Below are positions 15,718-24,033 of a stretch of 38,464 bases of DNA, piece by piece. Numbering within the stretch: position 1 is the stretch's first letter; each line of letters starts with the position of its first letter. Below the pieces are notes generated by a model. It worked only from the letters and a program-made list of their open reading frames with translations. It did not search any database and was not told the origin of the DNA. This DNA is from Dyella choica. Lineage in GTDB: Bacteria; Pseudomonadota; Gammaproteobacteria; Xanthomonadales; Rhodanobacteraceae. The position numbers and the translations under genes are program-made. Where the stretch lies: positions 1-38,464 of the forward strand of contig NZ_RYYV01000030.1 in NCBI RefSeq assembly GCF_003977665.1, in the 5' to 3' direction.

Positions 15718-15857
15718 TCGAATCGCCGTGAGGCGACAAGAGGGTGCCACAAGTCATCGTGGCACCCAGGGGTCGGTTCCTAAGTTTACCCTCCCCCCGG
15801 AACGCGACCTAACAAACCCCGGCAGTTATTCCCCTGGCTGCCGGGGTTTTATCTTTT
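15718..15857 (+). ncRNA. Candidate structured small RNA with C-rich loop
   Basis: Four hairpins follow one another. Hairpin 1: TCGCC-GTGA-GGCGA (15723-15736) with a GNRA-type loop. Hairpin 2: perfect GGGTGCCAC/GTGGCACCC (15742-15767). Hairpin 3: GGTCGGTTCC (15771-15780) with GGAAC-g-CGACC (15799-15809), exposing an 18-nt loop containing ACCCTCCCCCC. Hairpin 4: CCCCGGCAG/CTGCCGGGG (15817-15846) followed by TTTTATCTTTT, a rho-independent terminator. There is no ORF. The C-rich loop could pair with G-rich ribosome binding sites, as described for Xanthomonas sX13. The promoter is unclear; TTGAAC at 15685-15690 is a weak -35. The 5' end is estimated. A 5' leader function for pncB is less likely, since pncB seems to have its own promoter downstream of the terminator. 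Confidence 0.6.
15817..15850 (+). terminator. Rho-independent terminator of the sRNA candidate
   Basis: Perfect 9-bp GC-rich stem, CCCCGGCAG (15817-15825) / CTGCCGGGG (15838-15846), with a 12-base loop and TTTT directly after. It cannot serve an upstream + strand gene, because the nearest one (the HExxH peptidase) ends 2 kb away, which is a main reason to suspect an independent transcript. Confidence 0.75.
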
Positions 15858-15876
15858 CTGCCAAAAGCACAGGCTG

Positions 15877-15904
15877 TTCACGGCAAGGGCTTCAGCCGGA
15901 TAAT
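15877..15904 (+). promoter_or_regulatory. Likely sigma-70 promoter of pncB
   Basis: TTCACG (15877-15882), 16-base spacer, GATAAT (15899-15904). The -10 matches five of six consensus positions, the -35 four of six. Transcription would begin near 15911, giving pncB a leader of about 50 bases. Confidence 0.5.
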
Positions 15905-15959
15905 TGGCGAGTGCTGCCCCCAGTGCGCGGCGCATTTCTTCCCCCGACGTGGCTGCTCC

Positions 15960-17159
15960 ATGATCGTCAGCTCCCTGCTCGACACCGATCTTTACAAATT
16001 CTCCATGATGCAGGTGGTGCTGCATCAGTACCCGGCCGCGCAAGTGGAGTACCGCTTCAAGTGCCGCAATCCAGGCATCAACCTGGTGCCGTATATCGAT
16101 GAGATCCGCGAGGAGCTGCACGCGCTGTGCAGCCTGCATTTCACCCAGGCGGAACTTGATTACCTGCGCAGCTGGCGCTTCATCAAGAGCGATTTCGTCG
16201 ACTTTCTAGGTTTGTTTCAGCTCAACGCCAAGTATGTTCAGATCACGCCGTCGCCGCTGAACAACGGTGAAATCGAGATCCGCATTTGCGGCCCGTGGCT
16301 GCACACGATTCTTTACGAAGTGCCTTTGCTGGCGATCGTCAATGAAGTGTATTTCCGCAACACGCAGCCTGGCCTGGACTTGACCGAAGGCCGCCGCCGC
16401 CTGAAGGAAAAGATCGCGTTGCTGCGCGACACTCCCGGTTACCACGACTGCCGCATCGCCGACTACGGCACGCGTAGACGTTACTCGCGAGAGTGGCATC
16501 GGGAAGTGGCCGGAACGCTGCACGAAGGACTGGCGACGCAACTGGCCGGCACCAGCAATGTGTGGCTGGCCTGGCAGCTTGGCCTGCGTCCGCTCGGCAC
16601 GCTGGCGCATGAATATCTGCAGGCGCACCAGGCGCTGGGGCCGCGCTTGCGCGATTCGCAAGTGGCCGCACTGGAAGCCTGGGCCAAGGAGTACCGTGGC
16701 GACCTTGGCATCGCGTTATCGGACGTCTACGGGCTTACCGCCTTCCTGCGTGATTTCGACATGTACTTCTGCAAGCTGTTCGACGGTACCCGCCACGACT
16801 CGGGCGACCCGTTCGCCTGGGGCGAGCGCGTGCTGGCTCATTACCAGGCCAACCGTGTCGATCCGCGCAGCAAGATCCTGGTCTTCAGCGACAGCCTGGA
16901 CATCCCCAAGGTGATGCAGCTGTACAAGCATTTCCATGGACGTTGCCAGCTCGCGTTCGGGGTGGGTACCAATCTCACCAACGACGTGGGCCCCAGGCCG
17001 CTCAATATCGTGATCAAGATGGTTCGCTGCAATGGGCAGCCGGTGGCAAAGCTCAGCGATTCGCCGGGCAAGAACATGTGCGAGGACGACGCGTATATCG
17101 CCTATCTGCGGCAGGTGTTCGATATTCCTGTGCTGCCGGAAGCGGAGCCGATCGGGTAG
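15960..17159 (+). CDS. pncB: Nicotinate phosphoribosyltransferase
   Basis: A 399-residue PncB, the standard length. It converts nicotinate and PRPP to nicotinate mononucleotide in the NAD salvage pathway, in the cytoplasm, with ATP hydrolysis. The N-terminus [20 protein letters not shown] and the following VEYRFKCRN are typical. The phosphorylated/active-site region and substrate loops are seen as [59 protein letters not shown] (given in part: TRHDSGDPF) and LVFSDSLD. No Shine-Dalgarno sequence is evident before the ATG, but protein similarity begins at residue 1. It is monocistronic: a sRNA candidate and terminator precede it and a REP copy follows. Confidence 0.96.
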   Translation: MIVSSLLDTDLYKFSMMQVVLHQYPAAQVEYRFKCRNPGINLVPYIDEIREELHALCSLHFTQAELDYLRSWRFIKSDFVDFLGLFQLNAKYVQITPSPLNNGEIEIRICGPWLHTILYEVPLLAIVNEVYFRNTQPGLDLTEGRRRLKEKIALLRDTPGYHDCRIADYGTRRRYSREWHREVAGTLHEGLATQLAGTSNVWLAWQLGLRPLGTLAHEYLQAHQALGPRLRDSQVAALEAWAKEYRGDLGIALSDVYGLTAFLRDFDMYFCKLFDGTRHDSGDPFAWGERVLAHYQANRVDPRSKILVFSDSLDIPKVMQLYKHFHGRCQLAFGVGTNLTNDVGPRPLNIVIKMVRCNGQPVAKLSDSPGKNMCEDDAYIAYLRQVFDIPVLPEAEPIG

Positions 17160-17163
17160 CGAC

Positions 17164-17235
17164 GTAGGCTGGGATGCAAATCCCAGCGCTGCCATGCATG
17201 GTCATCCGGATGCAGGGGTTCGCATCCCAGCCTAT
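17164..17235. repeat. REP-like palindrome, copy D (pncB/metQ junction)
   Basis: Opens GTAGGCTGGGATGCAAATCC and closes GTTCGCATCCCAGCCTAT. It lies between the convergent pncB and metQ stops, starting four bases after the pncB stop codon. Same family as copies A-C. Confidence 0.88.
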
Positions 17236-17242
17236 GTTCGCA

Positions 17243-18037
17243 TCAGAACGCCGGCAACACCGCGCCGTGATACTTCTGTTCGATGAATGCCTTGACTTCC
17301 GGACTGGTCAGGGCCTGTGCCAGCTTCTGCACGCGCGGGTCATCCTTGTTGTCGGGACGTCCGACCAGGTAATTCACGTAGGGTGAATCCTTGTTCTCGA
17401 TCAGCAGCGCATCCTTGCCCGGATTCAATCCGGCCGCCAGCGCATAGTTGGTATTGATCAGCGCCAGGTCCACTTCATCCAGGGTGCGCGGCAGCATCGC
17501 CGCTTCCAGCGGCTTGAACACCAGGTTTTTCGGATTGGCGACCACGTCCTTGGGCGTAGCCAGTTCGTTGTTCGGATCTTTCAGCGTGATCAGCCCATTG
17601 CGGGCGAGCAGCAGCAGAGCGCGGCCCTCATTACTGGGATCATTCGGCAGGGTGACCGTGGCGCCGCTCGGAAGCTGATCGGTCGACTTGTACTTGTGCG
17701 AGTAGGCGCCAAACGGCTCGATGTGCACGCCGGTAACGATCACCAACTGAGTGTTGTGCTCGCGATTGAACGTATCCAGATAGGGTTTGGTCTGAAAGTA
17801 GTTCAGGTCGATGCTTTTTTCCGCGACCTGCGCGTTGGGCTGCACGTAGTCGGCGAACACCTTGATCTCCAGCTGCACCCCTTGCTTGGCCAGGATGGGC
17901 TTCACTTCCTTGAGAATTTCCGCATGGGGCACGGCGGTGGCGGCCACGGTCAGCGTCTGGCCGTTCGAGCCGCCGGGGGCGGAAGAGGAGCAACCGGCCA
18001 GGAGCAGGCTGGCGGCCAGGAAAAGGAGTTTCTTCAT
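17243..18037 (-). CDS. metQ: Methionine ABC transporter substrate-binding lipoprotein MetQ
   Basis: A 264-residue NlpA/MetQ-family lipoprotein. The signal MKKLLFLAASLLLAGC has the lipobox LAGC with Cys16. The mature protein begins the family fold TVAATAVPHAEILKEVKPIL, then IKVFADYVQPNAQVAEKSIDLNYFQTKPYLD and PNDPSNEGRALLLLARNGLI, and has LALINTNYALAAGL near the ligand pocket. It captures methionine (L and D forms in E. coli) in the periplasm and delivers it to MetI. It is the last gene of metN-metI-metQ on this strand, 65 bases after metI. The order matches the E. coli metNIQ operon. GGA precedes the ATG at nine bases. I see no obvious SAM riboswitch. Confidence 0.95.
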   Translation of the reverse strand: MKKLLFLAASLLLAGCSSSAPGGSNGQTLTVAATAVPHAEILKEVKPILAKQGVQLEIKVFADYVQPNAQVAEKSIDLNYFQTKPYLDTFNREHNTQLVIVTGVHIEPFGAYSHKYKSTDQLPSGATVTLPNDPSNEGRALLLLARNGLITLKDPNNELATPKDVVANPKNLVFKPLEAAMLPRTLDEVDLALINTNYALAAGLNPGKDALLIENKDSPYVNYLVGRPDNKDDPRVQKLAQALTSPEVKAFIEQKYHGAVLPAF

Positions 18038-18102
18038 GGAGGGCTATCCTTGTGCGATGCGTCAGAATAGCCTTCCATACGGCTGGGTGCAAAATTCTTG
18101 CG

Positions 18103-18795
18103 CTAGTGGCGGCCGTAATGCGCCACGATACGGTCGCCCAGCATCTGCAGCAGTTGCACCAGCACGATCAACAGCAGCACCGTCACTACCATGTAATCGG
18201 ACTTGTAGCTGAGATAGCCATAGCGATAGGCCAGGTCGCCCAGGCCTCCCGCGCCGATCGCGCCACCCATGGCGGTATAGCCGACCAGCGCGATGGCGGT
18301 GACCGTCACCCCGGCCCATAAGCTGGGGCGCGCCTCGGGCAGCAGCACGTGGCGGACGATTTGCCAGGTGGAGGCACCCATCGCCTGCGATGCTTCGATC
18401 ACGCCGTGTTCTACTTCGCGCAATGCCGTTTCCACCAGGCGCGCGAAGAAGGGCGCCGCGCCGATCACCAGCGGCGGAATCGCGCCGCGGATACCTAGCT
18501 TGGTGCCGACCAGCACGTACGTGAGTGGCATCAATACGATCATCAGAATGATGAAGGGGATCGAGCGCAACACGTTCACCACCAGCGACAACGCGCCATA
18601 GAGCTTGGGCATGGCGTGCAACTGTCCTTTGCCGGTAAGGAACAACAGCACGCCCAACGGCAGGCCGATCGCCACCGTGAGCAGCAGGGAGCCCCCGAGC
18701 ATCAGCAAGGTATCGATGCAGGCCTGGCCCATCTCGCTCCAATCGTCGATGTTCGGGAACAGGCTGTGCAGCAAGGGAAGCTGGGTGGCGATCAT
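18103..18795 (-). CDS. metI: Methionine ABC transporter permease MetI
   Basis: A 230-residue inner-membrane permease with five hydrophobic segments. The ABC-permease coupling (EAA) motif is visible as [26 protein letters not shown] sequence, here EASQAMGAS followed by [12 protein letters not shown], which docks on MetN. Other family blocks are [14 protein letters not shown] and [13 protein letters not shown] (here [14 protein letters not shown]). It forms the dimeric channel of the MetNIQ methionine importer. Its ATG overlaps the metN stop (ATGA), so translation is coupled to the ATPase gene. Length matches the E. coli protein closely. Confidence 0.95.
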   Translation of the reverse strand: MIATQLPLLHSLFPNIDDWSEMGQACIDTLLMLGGSLLLTVAIGLPLGVLLFLTGKGQLHAMPKLYGALSLVVNVLRSIPFIILMIVLMPLTYVLVGTKLGIRGAIPPLVIGAAPFFARLVETALREVEHGVIEASQAMGASTWQIVRHVLLPEARPSLWAGVTVTAIALVGYTAMGGAIGAGGLGDLAYRYGYLSYKSDYMVVTVLLLIVLVQLLQMLGDRIVAHYGRH

Positions 18796-19802
18796 CGGGC
18801 AAGTTCCTCAACTTCGATGCCTGCTTCGCGCAATGCGCGCAGGGCGGTATCCACGTTTTCGCCCTGCATGGCCAGGGTCAATTGGCCGTAGGGCAGATCC
18901 TTGATGCGATCGATGCGTCCGGCGAGGATGTTGAAATCCACGCCGGTTTCGCGCGTGACGCGTCCCAAAGTGGGCGACCAGGTCGCTTCGCCACGGAACG
19001 AAAGGCGCATGATGCGCCCGGGCACATGCTTATAGATCGTCTGCTCGCCGGAGTTTTCCTCCGGCAGTGCTTCGCTGACGAAGCGGCGCGTGGTGGCGTG
19101 TCGCGGATGCAGGAATACATCGGCCACGGCGCCATGCTCCACGATGCGGCCGGCATCCAGCACGGCTACGCGATCGCATACGCGGCGCACGACGTCCATT
19201 TCGTGCGTGATCAGCACGATGGTGAGCTTCAGCTCCCGGTTGATTTCAGCCAGCAGGTCGAGCACGGATGCGGTGGTCTGCGGATCGAGGGCGCTGGTTG
19301 CCTCGTCGCACAGCAGAATCGACGGATGGTTGGCCAGCGCACGAGCGATGCCCACGCGCTGCTTCTGTCCGCCGGATAGCTGAGAGGGGTATTTGCTCGC
19401 ATGTGCGGTCAGGCCAACGCGTTGCAACAGCTCATCCACGCGTGCGCGAATCGTCCCTGCCTCCTGGTTGCCGGCCAGGCGTATGGGAAAGGCGATGTTT
19501 TCCGCTACCGTTTGCGATGACAGCAAGTTGAAATGCTGGAAGATCATGCCAATGCGCTGTCGGGCTACGCGCAATGCCTCATCGGACAAGGTGGTGATCT
19601 CGGTGTCGCCGATCAGGATTTTTCCGCCGCTAGGCCGTTCAAGCAGGTTGATCAGGCGGATCAGCGTGGACTTGCCGGCGCCGGAATGGCCGATGATGCC
19701 GAACACCTCGCCATCTTTGATGTCCAGGCTGAAAGGTTCCAGGGCCGGAATGTCCTTGCCTTCGACACGGTAGGATTTGTGGACATCGATGAAACGGATC
19801 AC
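18792..19802 (-). CDS. metN: Methionine ABC transporter ATP-binding protein MetN
   Basis: A 336-residue ABC ATPase. Walker [10 protein letters not shown] at residues 38-46, signature [15 protein letters not shown], Walker [12 protein letters not shown] and the H-loop LITHEMD are all intact. The C-terminal part, from about residue 260 ([15 protein letters not shown] onwards), is a NIL domain, which in E. coli MetN binds methionine and shuts off transport (trans-inhibition). Start is GTG with AGGG six bases upstream. It opens the metNIQ operon and is divergent from the glutathione peroxidase gene; the 97-base intergenic region has a GGGTGG/CCACCC inverted repeat (19816-19846) and a TAAAAT on this strand that could be a -10, but no convincing MetJ boxes. 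Confidence 0.96.
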   Translation of the reverse strand: MIRFIDVHKSYRVEGKDIPALEPFSLDIKDGEVFGIIGHSGAGKSTLIRLINLLERPSGGKILIGDTEITTLSDEALRVARQRIGMIFQHFNLLSSQTVAENIAFPIRLAGNQEAGTIRARVDELLQRVGLTAHASKYPSQLSGGQKQRVGIARALANHPSILLCDEATSALDPQTTASVLDLLAEINRELKLTIVLITHEMDVVRRVCDRVAVLDAGRIVEHGAVADVFLHPRHATTRRFVSEALPEENSGEQTIYKHVPGRIMRLSFRGEATWSPTLGRVTRETGVDFNILAGRIDRIKDLPYGQLTLAMQGENVDTALRALREAGIEVEELAR

Positions 19803-19899
19803 GTTGGGCCCTGGCGGGTGGTCGAAACGGCCATTTTATGCCACCCGGCATCGGCGGCGCTGCAGTAGACTGCCATATCGATATGACCGGAGCGATGCC

Positions 19900-20376
19900 A
19901 TGACCACCGTATACGACTTCAATGCGCGCGACATCGACGGCAACGAGCGGTCCCTGACCGAATGGCGCGGCAAGCGGCTGTTGATCGTCAACGTGGCTTC
20001 CAAGTGCGGTTTTACACCCCAATACAAGGGGCTGGAGGAGCTGTGGCGCAAGCACCGCGACCAGGGCCTGGCCGTGCTCGGCTTTCCCTGCGACCAGTTC
20101 GGCCACCAGGAGCCCGGCGACGAGGCCCAGATCAAGCAATTCTGCTCCACCACCTATGACGTGACCTTCCCGATGTTCGCCAAGATCGAGGTGAATGGCG
20201 AGAACACGCATCCGCTTTACCAATGGCTGAAGAAGCAGGCGAAGGGCTTGCTGGGCAGCGAGTCGGTCAAGTGGAACTTCACCAAGTTCCTGGTGGATGA
20301 GCAGGGCAACGTGGTGAAGCGCTATGCGCCGAACGATGCGCCGGAGAAGCTGGAGAAGGATCTGGCGAAGCGCTGA
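19900..20376 (+). CDS. Glutathione peroxidase family thiol peroxidase
   Basis: A 158-residue Cys-type glutathione peroxidase homologue (BtuE-like). The peroxidatic cysteine is Cys36 in NVASKCGFTPQY; the catalytic partners appear in FPCDQFGHQEPG (Gln) and KWNFTKFLVD (Trp and Asn). A second cysteine in FPCDQF is typical of thioredoxin-dependent family members, so thioredoxin rather than glutathione may be the reductant. It detoxifies hydroperoxides in the cytoplasm. GGAG lies seven bases before the ATG. A six-codon open frame (19882-19902) ends by overlapping this start, probably fortuitous. The stop is 41 bases from the convergent dacB stop. Confidence 0.94.
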   Translation: MTTVYDFNARDIDGNERSLTEWRGKRLLIVNVASKCGFTPQYKGLEELWRKHRDQGLAVLGFPCDQFGHQEPGDEAQIKQFCSTTYDVTFPMFAKIEVNGENTHPLYQWLKKQAKGLLGSESVKWNFTKFLVDEQGNVVKRYAPNDAPEKLEKDLAKR

Positions 20377-20417
20377 ATCCGTGCCGCCTTGGATTGGCTC
20401 CTCATGGCCGGCGTCAA

Positions 20418-21965
20418 TCAGCTCTTGCCGCTGAACGCCGCCAGCAACTCCACAATCGAATCCAGATTCCGGCTCGGACTGGGCTCATCGTCTGCGCGCG
20501 CGAAATTGTTGAGCATGATCGCAAACGCCAGCCGTTCGCCGGCTGCCGTCGTGACATATCCCACCAGGCAGCGCACGTTGCTCATGCTGCCGGATTTGGC
20601 CCGGACGTTGTCTGCCGCAGCTGTATTGCGCATGCGCCCTTCGAGCGTGCCATCCACGCCCGCAGCCGGCAGTGCATCGCGTAACTGGGCGGCATAGGAC
20701 TGGCTGGCGAGGTAGGTCAGCAGACGCACAAACGCGTTGGGTGTGGATAGATTCTTGCGTGACAGTCCTGCGCCTTCTTCGATCTGGGCCATGCCGGGCG
20801 CAATGCCGATGCGCTCCAGCAGGTCTTTCAGTGCACGAGTACCCCAGGCTTCGCTGCTCAGGAAGCCGGCCGGCGGATCGCCGGATTGCCCGGCATTGGC
20901 CAGCGCTTTCACACCGGCGATTTGCAGCAGGTTCTGCAGATAGAGATTCTGCGAACGCTTCAGGCCGCGATTGAGAATCTCCATGACTGGCGGTGACAGC
21001 ACCTGCGCCAGCACCACGGCCTTGCCCGGATCCGTACTGTCCTGTTCCGGCCAGTGCCGCACGCGCAAGGCGCCATGGACATGCACTCCATGGCGCTCAA
21101 GCGCTTCGCGTAGCTGCGTGCCGGCGTACCAGGCCGGATCGGCGATGGCGAGCTTGAACGTCTGCGGTTCTGCATGCGCCGCGATATGGCCGAACGCGTA
21201 CAAGGTAGCGTCGCCGGGGGCGCGATAAAGATTGACGTCGTTGCGCGTGTCTTGCGTGCTGGTGGTGAGCGTATTCACTACGTGCGGGATCGCGCCCGCC
21301 AGATCGAACGTCAGGGCCGCGGGATGACCGGGTGCCGTCGCCGGGGTCACGGTGACGTGGACCATGTTTTCCTGCACGCTGAGTGCTGAGGACGGCACGG
21401 CGAACCAGCTTTGCAGGTCACGCGCCTCCCAGCCGGAACCGTCCTGCGGCCCCTGGAAATAGCTGTCGTCGGCGATCAGGTCGCCTTGTACCTCATGCAC
21501 GCCGCTGGCGGCGAGCTGGCTGGCCAGCTGATCGGTCCAGTCCATGTTGGTGTCGGGCGTGCCGAGGGTGGGATCGCCCATGCCGCGCAAGATCAGCGGC
21601 CCTTCCAGCCGGCCCTGCACCAGCTGACGCGTGGCGAGCAATTGCGTGGGAATGCGGTAGTCGGTGCCGATCGTGTCCAGCACCAATGCCGCCGTGTAGA
21701 GCTTGGCGGTGGATGCCGGCTGCAGCAGGCGTTCCGCGTCGTGTGAGTACAGCGTGCGGCCAGTGTCGAGAGATACTACGGCGATACCCCAGCTCGCCGA
21801 GGCGAAGCGCGGCTGTTCGATCTGCGCATCAATAGCCGCGGCAAGCTGCTTCGGCGTGCTGGGTGTTGGCGCAGAAGCGGGTGCATTCTGCGCTCCGGCC
21901 AGTGCGCTCCACAGCATGCATGCCGTGGCAAGCCATAACAGATATTTCAAGAGGAAGTACTTCAT
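20418..21965 (-). CDS. dacB: D-alanyl-D-alanine carboxypeptidase/endopeptidase (PBP4 type)
   Basis: A 515-residue class C penicillin-binding protein of peptidase family S13. Signal peptide MKYFLLKYLLWLATACMLWSALAGA directs it to the periplasm. The three catalytic motifs are present: SxxK as STAK (Ser85, Lys88), SxN as SQN in KRSQNLYLQNLL, and KTG as KSG in RAKSGSMSNV. The large insertion between SxxK and SxN is typical of PBP4. It trims or cuts cross-links in peptidoglycan. The start at 21965 is the second codon of GTG-ATG; the ribosome site is poor. It begins four bases after the MATE gene stop, so the two are probably co-transcribed, though their roles differ. Confidence 0.95.
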   Translation of the reverse strand: MKYFLLKYLLWLATACMLWSALAGAQNAPASAPTPSTPKQLAAAIDAQIEQPRFASASWGIAVVSLDTGRTLYSHDAERLLQPASTAKLYTAALVLDTIGTDYRIPTQLLATRQLVQGRLEGPLILRGMGDPTLGTPDTNMDWTDQLASQLAASGVHEVQGDLIADDSYFQGPQDGSGWEARDLQSWFAVPSSALSVQENMVHVTVTPATAPGHPAALTFDLAGAIPHVVNTLTTSTQDTRNDVNLYRAPGDATLYAFGHIAAHAEPQTFKLAIADPAWYAGTQLREALERHGVHVHGALRVRHWPEQDSTDPGKAVVLAQVLSPPVMEILNRGLKRSQNLYLQNLLQIAGVKALANAGQSGDPPAGFLSSEAWGTRALKDLLERIGIAPGMAQIEEGAGLSRKNLSTPNAFVRLLTYLASQSYAAQLRDALPAAGVDGTLEGRMRNTAAADNVRAKSGSMSNVRCLVGYVTTAAGERLAFAIMLNNFARADDEPSPSRNLDSIVELLAAFSGKS

Positions 21966-21969
21966 CACT

Positions 21970-23340
21970 CTAGTATTGCTGAGCGGTGCCAGGCACGGTA
22001 GCTGGCATCACCCAGCCACGCTGTCGGTGTATGCGCAAACCCAGCCAAGTCAAGCTGGCTCCGCGGATGGCCATGAAGGACATGAAGGCCAGCCATAGCG
22101 CCTGGTTGTTCTGGGCGTGCGTGAGCCGGATCAGCAGCGCATAGCAGGCGACAGATAGGAGCATGCTGTTGCGCAATTCGCGTCCTCGGGTGGCGCCGAA
22201 GAACAAGCCATCCAGCAGATAGCTCCAAACTCCGACTAGCGGCAATGCCGCCAGCCATGGCAGAAAGGTATAGGCCACTTGGCGTACGTCGGGCAGATTG
22301 GTTTGCACGTCGATGAAGAAGCGTCCAGCCACGGTGAAGAACATGGCATAGACCGCGCTGCTGAGTAGCGCCCAGCCGCCGGAAACCACCAGCGCGCGGC
22401 GCAGCGCCTGCTCGTTCCCGGCGCCGATGGCGTGGCCGCACAGGGCCTCTACGGCATTGGCGAATCCGTCAAGACAGAAGGCGGCGAGCATCAGGCCATT
22501 GAGCAAGAGGGCATTGGCAGCGACGGTGGCATCGCCCAGCCTTGCGCCCAGCAGCGACTGACTGAAGAACACGGCTTCCAGCGCCAGAGTGCGCAGGAAA
22601 ATATCGCGGTTGGCTGTCAGCAGCGGCCGCCAGTGCTCCCAGCCGCGCAGGGCAGTCCAGTCAATTTGTCCACCCAGGCGGCCCGCAACTTGACTTGCAC
22701 GCCAAAGGCCGTAGATGGCACCGCACCATTCGCCACCGACGGAGGCCAATGCTATGCCTGGCACGCCCCAGCCGAAGCCCAGCACGAACAGCAGGTTGAA
22801 GATGATGTTCACCAGATTGGTGACCAGCAGCAGGCTCAGGGTGGTGCGCGTACGCTGGGTGCCGATGAACCACCCCGCCAGAGCGTAGTTGAGCAAGGCT
22901 GCGGGCAGTCCGAGCAGGCGCAGATGCAGGTAATCGAGGGCACGGCCGGTCATCATGGGGGTGGCGTGCATCTGGCCGAGCAACCAGGGCAGGGCCGGCA
23001 CCATTCCTGCGGCGGCCAGCACGCCGAGCAGGGCGGCCAATAGCAATGCTTGCACCTGCACCGTGCGCAGCGCCGAATCATCGCCCGCGCCCATGGCCTG
23101 GGCGGTGAAGCCGGTGGTGCCCATGCGCAGAAAGCCCAAGCTCCACACCGGCAGTTGGTAGACCGCGCTACCCACGGTCACTGCGGCCAGATCCTGCGTA
23201 TGCGGCAGGTGGCCGGCCACCGTGTTGTCCACCAGGGAGACCAGCGGAACGGTGAGGTTGGAAAGAATCATCGGCGTAGCCAGCGCCCACACCTGTCGGT
23301 GCGTCGGGCGATGGCGCCAGGCTTCCAATAGCGTCGTCAT
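21970..23340 (-). CDS. MATE family efflux transporter (DinF-like)
   Basis: A 456-residue multidrug and toxic compound extrusion transporter with twelve expected transmembrane helices in two similar halves. The N-terminus WALATPMILSNLTVPLVSLVDNTVAGHL is the MATE signature (shown here: PMILSNLTVPLVSLVDN), and the second half repeats it as ANALLLNGLMLAAFCLDGFANAVEAL. The shape is closest to the DinF branch. It would export cationic compounds using a sodium or proton gradient across the inner membrane. Start ATG has no clear Shine-Dalgarno. It is divergent from the SlyD-like gene and precedes dacB by four bases. Substrate cannot be read from sequence. Confidence 0.93.
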   Translation of the reverse strand: MTTLLEAWRHRPTHRQVWALATPMILSNLTVPLVSLVDNTVAGHLPHTQDLAAVTVGSAVYQLPVWSLGFLRMGTTGFTAQAMGAGDDSALRTVQVQALLLAALLGVLAAAGMVPALPWLLGQMHATPMMTGRALDYLHLRLLGLPAALLNYALAGWFIGTQRTRTTLSLLLVTNLVNIIFNLLFVLGFGWGVPGIALASVGGEWCGAIYGLWRASQVAGRLGGQIDWTALRGWEHWRPLLTANRDIFLRTLALEAVFFSQSLLGARLGDATVAANALLLNGLMLAAFCLDGFANAVEALCGHAIGAGNEQALRRALVVSGGWALLSSAVYAMFFTVAGRFFIDVQTNLPDVRQVAYTFLPWLAALPLVGVWSYLLDGLFFGATRGRELRNSMLLSVACYALLIRLTHAQNNQALWLAFMSFMAIRGASLTWLGLRIHRQRGWVMPATVPGTAQQY

Positions 23341-23401
23341 GGGGGATTCGCGGGCGGCGGACCGGCATTCTGGCGCTGTTTCGGGCAGTCAGCCAGTGCG
23401 A

Positions 23402-23427
23402 GATGGTACCCTTGCAGCTTTACCATC
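23402..23427. promoter_or_regulatory. Inverted repeat in divergent MATE/slyD-like promoter region
   Basis: GATGGTA (23402-23408) and TACCATC (23421-23427) form a perfect 7-bp inverted repeat with a 12-base spacer, 42 bases before the SlyD-like start codon. It could be an operator for either divergent gene or chance. No strong promoter hexamers could be assigned around it. Confidence 0.25.
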
Positions 23428-23468
23428 GTCGGCGAAGGTCGGCGCTCATCCTTTTACGCGAGACCACC

Positions 23469-23951
23469 ATGCAGATCGCCGACAACTCCGTAGCCTCCTT
23501 CCATTACACCCTTACCGACGACCAGGGCCAGGTCATCGACAGCTCCGAGGGCCGCGAGCCGCTTACCTACCTGCACGGCAGCGGCCAGATCGTACCGGGC
23601 CTGGAAAAGGCGATGGCCGGCCGCGTGGCAGGTGATCAGTTCAAGGTCGACGTGGCGCCCGCCGAAGGTTATGGCGTGCATCAGGCGGAACTAGTGCAGG
23701 CGGTGCCGCGCGAGGCGTTTCAGGGGGTGGAGGAAATCCAGCCCGGCATGCAGTTTCAGGCGCATGGTCCGCAGGGCGCGGTGCACGTCACCGTTACCCG
23801 GGTCGATGGCGATACCGTGCACATTGACGGCAACCATCCACTTGCCGGCCAGACCCTGCATTTCGACATCCAGGTGACCGACGTGCGTGCCGCCAGCGAA
23901 GAAGAACTTGCGCACGGGCACGTGCATGGCCCGGGTGGCCATCACCACTAA
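23469..23951 (+). CDS. SlyD-like FKBP-type peptidyl-prolyl isomerase
   Basis: A 160-residue cytoplasmic FKBP with an insert-in-flap (IF) domain, as in SlyD. The FKBP core is SVASFHYTLTDDQGQVIDSS, then LTYLHGSGQIVPGLEKAM, and the IF chaperone domain spans about residues 70-125 (PAEGYGVHQAELVQAVPREAF onwards). The protein ends in a short His-rich tail (HGHVHGPGGHHH), which in SlyD binds nickel and other divalent metals. The tail is shorter than E. coli SlyD's and lacks the cysteines, so metal capacity is probably lower. It acts in folding and possibly metal delivery. GAGA precedes the ATG by six bases. Also plausible as FkpB/SlpA-like, but the His tail favours SlyD. Confidence 0.92.
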   Translation: MQIADNSVASFHYTLTDDQGQVIDSSEGREPLTYLHGSGQIVPGLEKAMAGRVAGDQFKVDVAPAEGYGVHQAELVQAVPREAFQGVEEIQPGMQFQAHGPQGAVHVTVTRVDGDTVHIDGNHPLAGQTLHFDIQVTDVRAASEEELAHGHVHGPGGHHH

Positions 23952-24033
23952 ACGGTACATGCCTGCGGTTAAGGAGCCTTTGGAATAGGTAATAGGTCAA
24001 GGGCTGCTTAATGCCGGCGCCGGAGAACGTCAC

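Noticed and set aside
15817-15850. Hairpin as a terminator for the minus strand
   Set aside because: The minus-strand T-tract (TTTGTT) is weaker than the plus-strand TTTTATCTTTT, and no minus-strand gene ends there.
19803-19899. Possible SAM riboswitch or MetJ operator upstream of metN
   Set aside because: Only 97 bases are available to the divergent gene, and I see neither AGACGTCT-like boxes nor a riboswitch core; only a GGGTGG/CCACCC repeat.
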